Source of the DNA: Phaeoceros laevis
Lineage: Eukaryota > Anthocerotophyta > Anthocerotopsida > Notothyladales
Length of the DNA stretch: 64,000 nucleotides
NCBI GenBank assembly: GCA_049999765.1
Contig: JBNGIQ010009451.1
Span: 22,745-86,744, forward strand
Direction of reading: 5' to 3'
In this document: piece after piece, positions 22,371 to 31,955 of the stretch
Position numbering within the stretch: the first letter of the stretch is position 1
How the letters are laid out: every line of letters begins with the position of its first letter
Program-made: the position numbers and the translations under genes
Notes under the pieces: model-generated
Database searches by the model: none
Seen by the model: the letters and a program-made list of their open reading frames with translations, nothing else
Told to the model about the DNA's origin: nothing

Positions 22371-25226
22371 TTACCCCTCGGATAAAAGTGGCATCCATAT
22401 CTCGCTCTCCTCCATGTCAGTGCAGCCTTCGGTAATACTCTCCCCTGGTGTTACCTGAGAGTGGTGACCCCCATTCATAGGCACGAAATATTTGAAGGCC
22501 GCTGCTATGGGTAAATTCAGGACACCAATGAGCAAGCATACAAGCCATTGTGTCAAATCTAGTCCCTTGCTGTCTGCTCCTCCAAACTGCACTAGCAGCA
22601 CTTGACATATTGCGATGAAGGAGATAACCATGAGAAAAACCCGACTTTTCAGGAGTCCAGAAAATATGTTCAGCCTGCCAGGAGTTTTTGCACTCAAGAG
22701 GTTAACGATCAGGCCAACAATGAAGGCGTTGAACAAGATAGTGTTCTTTTGAGACACCTGCTCAGCAGCAGAACCCTTGAGCCTCAGCATTCGGTTCACA
22801 ACCAACAAAAGTGGAACCTGAAACCCTCCTACTCCTAACATGTCTCGGAACATTGCAGGTGTGACAGGCCGAGTGTGGCGCCGGGGAGGTTTTTGTTTCA
22901 TTACCTCATCATCCAATGGCTCCTTGGACAGTGCAACGGCTCCCAAGGTGTTCCCAATCAGTGATACCCACATCAGCTTCAATGAATCGAAAGGCACCAC
23001 CTCGCCAACAACGCCTGCCAGAAAGTTCAACACCAGGACCACAACGCTTGCAGTTCCTTGAAACACAAGCAACCTCCTGATGGTGCCATGCATGGTCCGA
23101 CCCCATCTGACTGCCTTCACAACGGATGCAAATCCATCGTCAGAGATGATAAGGACATCAGAGCTGGCTTTGGCAACTTCAGTGCCACTCACTGCCACCC
23201 CTACATCTGCTGCCTGGAGAGCAGGAGCATCCTCTGCTCCCCCACCAGTGACTGTCACCACCTCACCCATTTCCTGCAGAGCGTGTACTAGCCGAGTCTT
23301 ATGATCCGGTGTCATCCTGGCCACAACCTCAACGCTTTTCAGTCCCTCCTTGAAGATATGACGACCGCAACTCCAAAGGTCACCAGCTTCTATGATGTTC
23401 TCACGGCTGGTGAGAATTGCACATTCCTGGGCTTTTACTGCAGCAGCTTCTACGTTGTCACCAGTCACCATGATGACTTTCACCCCAGCCGCTCGGCATG
23501 ATGCCACTGCCTCACGAACGTCAAGCCTACACTGATCCGTGATGCCAACTATGGCAAGAAGAGTGAGATCATGCTCAGGGACATGAGCTTGAGGACTTTC
23601 CACCATGTTCTGAAAAGCGAAAGCTATACACCTCAGTCCTGTACATGCCATGGAGTCAATATCCTGCTTGATCTGATAAAACATTCTGTCTGTCATGGGA
23701 TGTGGGGTTTCGTCTGTTGCCATGTAATACGTACATTTCTTGTAGATGTCCTCAGCTGGTCCCTTGCAATAAGCCCTTCTGGTGCCATCTCTTAGCCTGG
23801 CAACGACTCCACTATGCTTATCTCTCAAGGAGAATAACTTGCGTTGCAGAATAACGGGAGTGTCACCAGCAGCTGAACAACGAGGCGCTCCAATCCTGAA
23901 TGCCCATTCCAGAACAGCATGGTCAGAGGAGCCGCTTGCCACCTGTGATTCAAACTGCTCACCGTAGCACAGACTGCCTTCATCAATCAAAGGCACACCT
24001 TGTCTTAGGAGACAACAAACCGGGTCCTGGCAGGAGTTAAGCTCTTGGTCGTCCCTGAAACGACCAGCAACCCAGGCCCTACGCACACGCTTCTTGTTAG
24101 CTGTCAGGACACCACTGGTGGAAGTCAAGATTGTTGTCGTGTACCCTAGATCGTAGCAAGCACCCGACTTGGCCACCATGATGCCACTAGCTATCATCTC
24201 ACTCTGAAAGCAGCGTTGGATGAGAGGAAGGGAAAGATGTAGCCCGCCGGGCACAGCTACCACGATCATGGACAGCACAAGGTTCAACAAGGCCGCAAAG
24301 TCGCGGGCCAAGATGATGAGCCGTTGCCCCCCCGGCTCGTATTCCTTAAACACATAAGTCACGGAAAAGAGGAAAAACAAGAGGAATGCCATGAGCCTAC
24401 CAAAGGAACTCCACCGTGTAACGTACTCATCCAGTTGAGCTTGCAGCGAACTGTTCCCCTCAACTCGGCGCGCTTGTGCATCATAATCTCCCAAGCTCCT
24501 CCTGGTATTCTTGCCCACCGCAACGACCAACATTCTGCCCCAGCCATCCACAACAAGGGAGCCGGCATACAGGAAGGGCTGAGTCTCTGACTTGTGCACA
24601 TGATAGGATTCTTGCGTCCTCCACGACTCATCCACCTGCAGTGCCCCCTCCACACACAGCCCATCGGCGGGGACTTCGTCTCCAGTTCGGAGGCAGACAA
24701 TGTCGAGCAGTCTAACTTGGTGGCTGGGAACCCTGGAAACATTATTTTTTCCAAATTCATCCCTCTTCACCAGTACTACTTTCACCTCCTTGCGCTGCCT
24801 CGTCTTTTGGAACTGGTAGGACTCCGCAAAGTTACAAAAGGCCGGGACGAAGACGGTAGCCACAACCATAAGAGCGTTGAGCCAGTCCAATGCTCGTCCG
24901 TTGTCCACCACGGCAGAATAAAGGAGACCGACGACAGCGTAGAAAAGCAGTGCGACGTGCTCCGCGCTGCATGCCTCTTGGAGAAAGGAAGAGAAGGACT
25001 GGTGGGATTGCAGCTGCCTGCCTGCAGGACCACCCCAGTCCCGGCCAAGTTGCAAGTCTCTTCTCAATTGACTTGCTACGCCCGCAGCTCCACTTAGTCT
25101 GCGCAATTCTTCAATGTTGCCTTCCTGCATGAGTCGCTGTGTCCAATTCCAATTCCTTCCTGCTGTAGTGCCACCATGATGGCCATGGGTGCCAGACCTG
25201 GCATTGGAAGGCTGGCTTATAGCCAT
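22371..25226 (-). CDS. intronless P2B Ca2+-ATPase-like pseudoenzyme (copy B)
   Basis: 951 residues from the first ATG (25224-25226); a TTG two codons upstream is ignored. P-type architecture is retained: actuator, two-lobed P/N region and about ten membrane segments. The key residues are gone. TGES reads [11 protein letters not shown] reads STSGVLT (Ser at residue 369, codon 24120-24122), the hinge reads TGGGAEDAPAL, PEGLP reads PGGLH, and the M6 motif reads VSLIGNT. KGPAE and MVTGDN remain. The N-terminus has no calmodulin-binding region. The C-terminus ends IWMPLLSEG; a PLLS tail is shared by copies A and C but absent from the multi-exon ACA. It is very similar to copy C, its duplicate 9.6 kb away. 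Long open frame plus consistent loss of chemistry suggests a maintained non-catalytic protein; loss of function in progress is the alternative. Confidence 0.85.
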   Translation of the reverse strand: MAISQPSNARSGTHGHHGGTTAGRNWNWTQRLMQEGNIEELRRLSGAAGVASQLRRDLQLGRDWGGPAGRQLQSHQSFSSFLQEACSAEHVALLFYAVVGLLYSAVVDNGRALDWLNALMVVATVFVPAFCNFAESYQFQKTRQRKEVKVVLVKRDEFGKNNVSRVPSHQVRLLDIVCLRTGDEVPADGLCVEGALQVDESWRTQESYHVHKSETQPFLYAGSLVVDGWGRMLVVAVGKNTRRSLGDYDAQARRVEGNSSLQAQLDEYVTRWSSFGRLMAFLLFFLFSVTYVFKEYEPGGQRLIILARDFAALLNLVLSMIVVAVPGGLHLSLPLIQRCFQSEMIASGIMVAKSGACYDLGYTTTILTSTSGVLTANKKRVRRAWVAGRFRDDQELNSCQDPVCCLLRQGVPLIDEGSLCYGEQFESQVASGSSDHAVLEWAFRIGAPRCSAAGDTPVILQRKLFSLRDKHSGVVARLRDGTRRAYCKGPAEDIYKKCTYYMATDETPHPMTDRMFYQIKQDIDSMACTGLRCIAFAFQNMVESPQAHVPEHDLTLLAIVGITDQCRLDVREAVASCRAAGVKVIMVTGDNVEAAAVKAQECAILTSRENIIEAGDLWSCGRHIFKEGLKSVEVVARMTPDHKTRLVHALQEMGEVVTVTGGGAEDAPALQAADVGVAVSGTEVAKASSDVLIISDDGFASVVKAVRWGRTMHGTIRRLLVFQGTASVVVLVLNFLAGVVGEVVPFDSLKLMWVSLIGNTLGAVALSKEPLDDEVMKQKPPRRHTRPVTPAMFRDMLGVGGFQVPLLLVVNRMLRLKGSAAEQVSQKNTILFNAFIVGLIVNLLSAKTPGRLNIFSGLLKSRVFLMVISFIAICQVLLVQFGGADSKGLDLTQWLVCLLIGVLNLPIAAAFKYFVPMNGGHHSQVTPGESITEGCTDMEESEIWMPLLSEG

Positions 25227-26389
25227 GATCAATGCCTTGCTCTCAATCCTGAAGATCCAATGTGCTCCCTAACTAGAGCGTGGGTCAGGCCCGCCCACCC
25301 CCACTTGAGCGCAGCTTGAGGGGCTGTTGCTGAAGCAGGAGCAGGGGTGAAAGAATTCGAATAAGCGGCCACGGTCCGGAAGGAATGAAGGAGGCGCGAG
25401 CAGGATTAAGTAGGAGGAGAGCAAGGAGAGAGACATTATTAGGAGTGTTCCGGGCAACCGGGAAGAGAGGTGGGGAATAAGATGTCCAGCTCAAGCCTTC
25501 GGGAGGAACGCCTCTGCCACGATGCTCTGTGACTTGTACCTGGAGGAAGTCGAACGCTTGGCCGCTTGGCCGACATACAGCAGTGAACGCTAAGAAGATA
25601 CGTAAGGAGTATTTAGAAATGCTAACTTTAGACCAAACTTACTAGAAACGTAGAAACCCGAAAACGTTTTGCGCGTTACTTTTAGTTTCTGAACGTTTTG
25701 TAAAAACCTGGCGTCTCGTTTCAGAAACTTGAGTAGGGTGCTTTTAGTAGGGTGCGTTTTGTATTGCAATATCTAATGTTTAGCATGAGCTCCCCTAAAA
25801 AAAGCTCAAAAAAAAGAGAGTATATTTTTAATTTTAAAAAGAATTACACAAGGTACAAGCGCCACGCGATTTTGGCAGGCCACCTACGTGCGGCATGGCC
25901 GCGCCCTGGCTGGCCATGCCCGCCGGGCCCCCTGGCAAGCCATGGCAGCTCAGGTCCCGGCAGGGCATTGCCGGCCCTAACTGGGCGTTCCGTGCGACTA
26001 CGTTTGGCGTTCGCGAAACGCCAAACTTAGGGACGTAGGGCCGTGCCTTCCTCACAAACACTTTTTTTTTGCGCGCCACTCTAATTTAATTTCTGCCCAG
26101 AAACTCGAAACTTACGGTTTCGGAAACGTAGAAGCGCGTTTCTAATAAGTAAGCGTTAGACAGCTGTTCCATTGAACTACGGATCCTTCATGTACAGATG
26201 CATCATGCATTTTGAACTTCCCAGCATGGCACCCAGAAATTCCTTCGAGATTCAGGTTCATTAGTGGTGTCGTTAGCCCTTTTGGGGTGCACCCAAGTTA
26301 GGTGCCGTGCAGCATCACCAGGTCCAGTTAGCCCCCCCAAAACAAACTGCCGTCCATAACAAAAATAAAATGCCGCGTGACTCCGGGCA
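25227..26389. other. intergenic repeat-rich sequence, upstream of copy B
   Basis: The first 70 bases match the region upstream of copy C (shared CTAGAGCGTGGG), so promoter sequence was duplicated too. From about 25590 to 26160 it looks like transposon-derived sequence without a coding frame. A short perfect hairpin lies at 26001-26027. No gene was recognised. Confidence 0.5.
26001..26027. repeat. short near-perfect hairpin
   Basis: The arms GTTTGGCGTT and AACGCCAAAC are separated by CGCGA, giving a stem of about 10 base pairs. It lies inside repeat-like sequence and has no gene context. Confidence 0.6.
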
Positions 26390-27331
26390 GCGCCTAAGCG
26401 ACACCAGGTTTTCACACCAGGTTGCTCGCGGCCGTGCCTCGGGGGGCGTGCCTGGGTACGGCGCTGCCCGCCCGGCCTGCCCCCTCTCTCTCCTCTCCCT
26501 TCACCGGCGCCGGGAAGCGCCCTCCCTTCGCCGGGCTCCACCGGCTCCCTCTCCCGTCACCGCCAACGGGTTGCAACAGCGCCCCAAAATAAAAGTAGCT
26601 GTTGGAAGCGGACCGTGCCCTAAAGGAGTCACTAGGCGCGCGTTGAGAGCAGGCCCATGGCCGCATGCCCACAGGCCCCCATACCCCATGCCCATGCGCC
26701 TCCATGCCCCACCCCCATGCGCTTCCATGCCCCACCCCCATGCGCCTCCATGCCCTACCCCCATGCGCCTACCTTAGGTCGTCATGCGCCCCTTGCGCCA
26801 CGCCCTTCGGCGCCTCCATGCAGAGTGGCGCATGCCACCGCGACCCTTACGAAAAAACCCAAAGGAGACCGCAAGAGGTATGAAACAAAAAGTCCCCCAT
26901 CCGAGAGCTGATCCGGGCCCAGGGTACTAAGCTCTGGAGTTCGGATCTCCCAACCGCTATCCAGCCAGCCTTCCCTGACGTCTGTGCGTCGTTGGTTTCT
27001 TTGGTCCTTAGACCCTTCGTCCGTGGCTCGCGGCACAGGCCATGGGCATGCGGGCATGCGGGTGCATGGGGCATGCGGGTGCATGGGGCATGCGGGTGCA
27101 TGGGGCATGCGGGCATGGGGGGCATGGAGCTGCGGGCATGGAGCTGCTCACGGCCCCGCCCCGTTGGCGGTGACGGGCTGTTGCAACCCGTTGGCGCCGG
27201 TGAAGGGAGGGGAGAGAGAGGGGGCAGGCCGGGCGGGCAGCGCCGTACCCAGGCACGCCCCCCGAGGAACGGCCGCGAGCAACCTGGTGTGAAAACCTGG
27301 TGTGAAAACCTGGTGTCGCTTAGGCGCTGCG
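26390..27331. repeat. long inverted repeat (foldback) with minisatellite loop
   Basis: The left arm, about 26390-26578, is near-identical to the reverse complement of the right arm, 27157-27331. Both contain CAGCGCCTAAGCGACACCAG and CACCAGGTTGCTCGCGGCC. The left arm has about 50 extra bases. The loop of about 580 bases has tandem CCATGC-rich units at 26690-26775 and GGGCATGCGGGTGCAT-type units at 27045-27115, themselves in opposite orientation. Reading frames through it are compositional. A non-autonomous foldback element is the likely identity. Confidence 0.75.
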
Positions 27332-29220
27332 GTGACTCCGTGCGCGAAAAATCCAAATTCAGATCAGTTTGGATGCGGAATCCCGGATGGGTGCGGAATC
27401 CTTTTTTTGTGTCTGAGCACTAAGCGAAAGCGCGAAAGCCGGGCGCTCGTGGCCATCACGCTATGCAGCGCAGCCCGCAGCCGTGCTGGCGGCCCAACGC
27501 TGCAAGGTGCTAAACCCTAAATCTTATTTACCATAAATGTTGTTTAGGGTGCTCAACCCTGAACCCTATTTACCAGGCGCATGGGTTGGCCGGTGAGGGT
27601 TTGGACATGACCAAGGTATAGCGCATGGGTTGGGCGTATGAGAGCATCGCTATGCTTCATGGCATGGCCGGGGTTATCGGATGGCTACGGTGGGCTCCGC
27701 CTCGCCCTAAGGTGAACTCCGCCACGCGTGTCGACAGAACCTGCACTTGTCACGAGCACAACGAGAGACCAGGGAGGGTTTGGACAAGACCAGGGTATCA
27801 CGCATGGGTTGGCCGGTGAGGGTTTGTTCGCTGCCCGTGTGGTCTTCCGACCCAGCAAACACCTGAAATAAAATACATACATACTCATGTCCTAGATCAA
27901 GCAAGAGGTATTATGCCTAAATTAGCACGCAATAACCATGCAGTAAAGTGAAATTCCGAATACACACCAGGACAATTTCACAAGTCTCAAGACATTAAAC
28001 GACATGAGTAAGCATGTGGTAGCTCGATAGAATGGCTCCAATTTGCTCACTAGTGTAGAATACGTAAAGTGTGAAGATTCGTTTTTGAAGCTTCAACCAA
28101 AACCAATGTTCGATTGATCACAAGTATTTGGATGGATATGCGATGGAATCGGATGGATCGGAAGCGAATGGACCCAAAAACCATGTAGTATTCATGTCCT
28201 AGATCAAGCAACGAGGTATTTTGCCTGAATTAGCACGCAAATAACCGTGCAGTAAAGTGAAATACCGAATATTCAATGCCTAGATCCATCCCCTCCCAAA
28301 ATGGCGACCTACTCCAGAAAAGTCTTTTCTTTCTCTGTAAAAGTCTTTTTCGCTGGACGTTGGCTGGACTTGGTGATTCAATGGAACAGAAGTTGATTAT
28401 GTACTTGTTGTCACTATCCTATCACACAGATTCACACTGAGATTCCGGCCCGGATTTCGAGGAGGGTTTGGCAGCCATCCAACTGGACTACGCCTTCCCA
28501 GCATTTTCCCCAGTTTTCATCGTACTTACGTCCTAAGTGACGGTCACCAAATCTGCTCCTCGCGAAGCCGGTGTGAAATCAAAATTCTCAAAAACCACTC
28601 CTCCCAATCTGCCATTGGCAGTACGCAAGTACCCCGTCAGTCACTGTAAAACCACCTTCCTTCCTTCCTCCTCGAAATTAGGCATCCGAGCCGAAAGCCC
28701 AGTCCATGAAGGTCCTAGAAATCCAGGGGCTGGAAGGTCGTAGTCGAAATTCAGATCAGTCTGGGCAAGTGCCTGTTTGGTTGTCGTTGACTTCCAACAT
28801 ACAACCAACCGGACAGCACCCAGACCAGCCTGTCCACATATCGTTAGAATAACGACTCACGTTGCCTGCGTTTCTTTGAGTAAGAGCCCCTGAAGAGTTT
28901 CAAAGCGCAAGCAGCACTGATGCACTTAGTATTGGTTGACGTGATCTCTACCAATAACGCAAACTAAAGCTGAAGTGGAAGGAAGCATATGCTACATGCT
29001 ACAAGGAGGTCCAGCGTTGCCAGGATACTGCCATGCCGACTTCAAATGGTCATACTGTGCCATGCAACTTTTTACCTGCCTCAACGGCTGCCTTGTTGAA
29101 AAGACATGAATTTAAGCTTAAGAACCGAAGTGGACCAACATGAGCTCCACGCCAGGACCTAAACCTTAGCTCGTCGCCAAGCCCTTGGTTCAGGTCATCA
29201 GGTGGAAACTGGTGAAACAC
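27332..29220. repeat. repeat-rich intergenic region with direct repeats
   Basis: A 24-base block containing GCATGGGTTGGCCGGTGAGG occurs at 27578-27601 and 27802-27825. A block of about 80 bases starting TCATGTCCTAGATCAAGCAA occurs at 27885-27962 and again at about 28192-28272, roughly 306 bases apart. Telomere-like TTTAGGG/CCCTAAA words occur near 27510-27570, but not as an array. No gene was recognised. From about 28900 it matches sequence next to the second ankyrin-TPR copy. Confidence 0.6.
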
Positions 29221-30525
29221 TTACTCAACTAGCTCCTTGCTGTCAGGATCCAATTTGATACCATAGTACAGTGCTTGAGCTGCTTCTTCATACCGCTGGG
29301 CCACAGAGCTCACAAGTTTAACATTGATAAGTCGTTGCTGTGCAGTGAAAAAAAGCCGCCAAGGCCACCTTCCCGTCTTAACCTACTTCACTCATCTTTC
29401 CAGCTCTCAGTTTACAGATACTTAGGTCATACCTGCAGAAGCCTCTAACCAACACCTTCCCGGTAAAATGTCTTGGACCAGTCTGATCGGAGTTCCCTCG
29501 CAGTCGGGGCATCTGTAACTGCATGTTCTGCCTGCCCGAGTCTTTATCCAGCAAAGACTTCGATTCGAGAAGACAGTTCAGCGTTGGAGTCCTAATCAAC
29601 TGCCTGAAAAATCATGCCTACTTTGAGCGACCGAAAAACAGGACCGTTCACCATCAAATCGGGACATTCCCCAGCACTTACAACTCGAGTGTATGCATCC
29701 AGAGCAGCCTCCAATTCTGACCTCTTGAAAGCATCCGTAACCCTCGTTTTTGCTTCAAGGGTCCTTGCAACATTTTCCGGCGACACCTGGGCAGACCCAA
29801 AAAAAAAACCCTTCTTATAGAATCACAAACAAGAGCAACCCAGTCAATTGCCTTTCAGCCAGTGACACAATGGACACCAAACCTGTACTTTCACCCTCTC
29901 GGCAGAGGCAGCTTCGGTATTCTCCTTAAATATCAATTTTCTTGCTCTCAAAAGCATATTAAGGCTGAACGGCAATAAATAACAGAGACACACCCAGTAC
30001 GTGGCAGTACTGGAGGTGATTGATGGTGGTAGCACAAAGATCTAGCGGTAAACATCATCGCAACTGAGCAAATCAACCATTTGAAAGTCAAGATACCTCA
30101 GCTTCTGCAACTTCATCGGCTGCATGTGAAATGATTCCATCCACAGCCCAGTTCTTGACTTTTGAATCTACATCTGTTACAGAAAGAAGCTGTGCCACGA
30201 CACAACTGTTCGCCAGTCATGTCGTGGCACAGCCAATTTTGGCTGCAAAATTGGCTTGACATTGTCCTGTCATCCATACAGCAGCAAACGAGTTTCCTAT
30301 AAAGATGACCCTTCTAAACAGAACCCTCGCCTATTTTCCTCACATGGAAAGAACAATTGGAGCCTTACACCAAGATGGATAGCACCAGAATATTCTTACA
30401 TCATCGACAGCATTTGGATCTGCTCCATGCTTGAGCGGACAACCCACCATGCCAACATCCTGGTAATCTGCAGCAACATGCAATGGTGTAGCACCGCCGG
30501 CTCTGATGTTCACATTTGCACCATT
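29221..30525 (-). pseudogene. ankyrin-TPR (TPR10-like) pseudogene, copy 1
   Basis: Minus-strand exons match the plant ankyrin plus TPR protein typified by Arabidopsis TPR10, a presumed Hsp70/Hsp90-binding protein. In order: an ankyrin exon with [11 protein letters not shown] and [11 protein letters not shown] (to about 30525, donor GTAAGA), a linker exon KNWAVDGIISHAADEVAEAE (about 30100-30190), a charged exon ENTEAASAERVKVQ (about 29885), a TPR exon with AFKRSELEAALDAYTRV (about 29700-29780), then the last TPR exon RYEEAAQALYYGIKLDPDS ending at a stop at 29221-29223. The middle TPR exon (about 29430-29600) has in-frame stops before DSNAELSS, before RLGQAEHAV and before RLLQ. The N-terminal ankyrin exons are missing. 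It is therefore a pseudogene, unless base errors explain three stops. Confidence 0.75.
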
Positions 30526-31955
30526 CTGAACTTGACAACGTGAAGATTGAAGTGGTTCAATGCAGCACGTCATCAGTTTCTATAGGCTATTTGGCAGGCC
30601 CTAGAAACAGGTGGACCACAAGCTGTCCGGAAGGAACAAAAACGAGCTCACCTCCACCAACAGTCTCAGTGACTCTCATGCTCCAGCAGCTGCTGCACTG
30701 AAGAAGGCAGTGACGTCGTCTTCAGAAGCAGCATTTGGCTGACAAGTGGCAATTTCAATATGCACACACATCGACAAAGCAGAAAGCAGTCAAAACGATT
30801 GTCAGTACACAGATCTGCATGTAAGACCAGTATTTGCATATATTCTTAGCGGCCATCGGTGCTCAAACAAGCTAAGAGAACTTGTTGCAAAACAACAAAT
30901 ATAGCAGCGTGAATCCCATGGGAATCCAGGTATCATATATGGACAATGTCCAGATGCCATACTCACTGACCATTTACTAGCCACAAGACAGCAAACGAAT
31001 TTACGAAAACTGGACTTGCACCATCTTGGAAGGGGTCTGCTGGGTTCTTGTCTTCTTTTGCCCTGGCGGCAAGAGCTTTATGTCCTCAGTGCTTAGTAGG
31101 CTTCCCTTCCTGCAAAGTAGTATTCATACCGCCCAAGTCTTTAGCCTCAGCAATTCTACAATCACGCTATGTAGCCTTGTCAAGACTCCAATTTGGCAAA
31201 TAATAACCACTCAAAGCTACTCCACGTTCCCTCAATGAGTAATCATGGCAGCAACTTCCGGTACCCGTCTCAATCCTCAGCAAGCATCCTTCACAATTCG
31301 ATTGTACTAAGTGCTGACCCCAACACCAGAATCACAACAATGCAAACTTTTTATCTAAAAACACGAAGTGCTTGAGAGTACAAAATACCGCAGGACTGAT
31401 CAAAGTCTTTATAGCGATGCCAACACGACTGCAGTTCTCCTCTGAAACCCCTCCCGTCCGCTGCCTCTACGATACTTAGTGCTTGGGCCCTTTTGTCATG
31501 ACACAACATCACGAAAACAACAACCAGGCCAATCCTCATCTATCTGACGTCAAGCTCTAAAACCCGGGCAACCAAGCAAACCTGCAACCGAGCTGACAAA
31601 AAATCATGGCTACAGTCCGGAACTCAACAACTCCACTCAATCCCGCCCTCACCAGGTCGCAAGACCCCGCAATAAAGACAAACACACACTTGGCACTAAG
31701 ACACAATACATACTCCTCACAATAGACTCCTCAACTGCAGTACAAGTACAAAATATAGAGTATACAAATTTTACAAAATATAGAGTATCCAAAATATACA
31801 ACACAAAATATAGAACCTCAATCAGCGATCAGCGAGGAAAATAATAATTACAAAGAATGACCTATTGCCTGAAAGAATGACCTATCATCTGTCAAACACG
31901 GCATGAAAAATGGCCAAAACTTGAATACATCGTCCAGACTCCAGATCCAGAAAAG
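30526..31955. other. intergenic, no recognisable gene
   Basis: 1.4 kb, AT-rich in places (repeated AAATATAGAG near 31750-31815). Contains the start of duplication unit 2 at about 31901. No gene or RNA was recognised. Confidence 0.45.

Larger units (their letters stand above)
22277..30560. repeat. segmental tandem duplication, unit 1
   Basis: Unit 1 of an old direct duplication; the partner is at about 31901-40293. A 23-base block starting GCATGAAAAATGG at 22277 recurs at 31901 (offset 9624). The ATPase-like starts at 25226 and 34808 are 9582 apart. The last TPR exons at 29221 and 39131 are about 9.9 kb apart. Both units have the order ATPase-like gene, foldback repeat region, ankyrin-TPR gene. 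The outer borders are approximate. Confidence 0.8.

Noticed and set aside
26203-27423. Several Pro/Arg/Gly-rich frames on both strands
   Set aside because: They lie in the inverted repeat and minisatellites, mirror each other, and have no domain.
27500-27570. Possible interstitial telomere repeat
   Set aside because: Only isolated CCCTAAA/TTTAGGG-like words, no tandem array.
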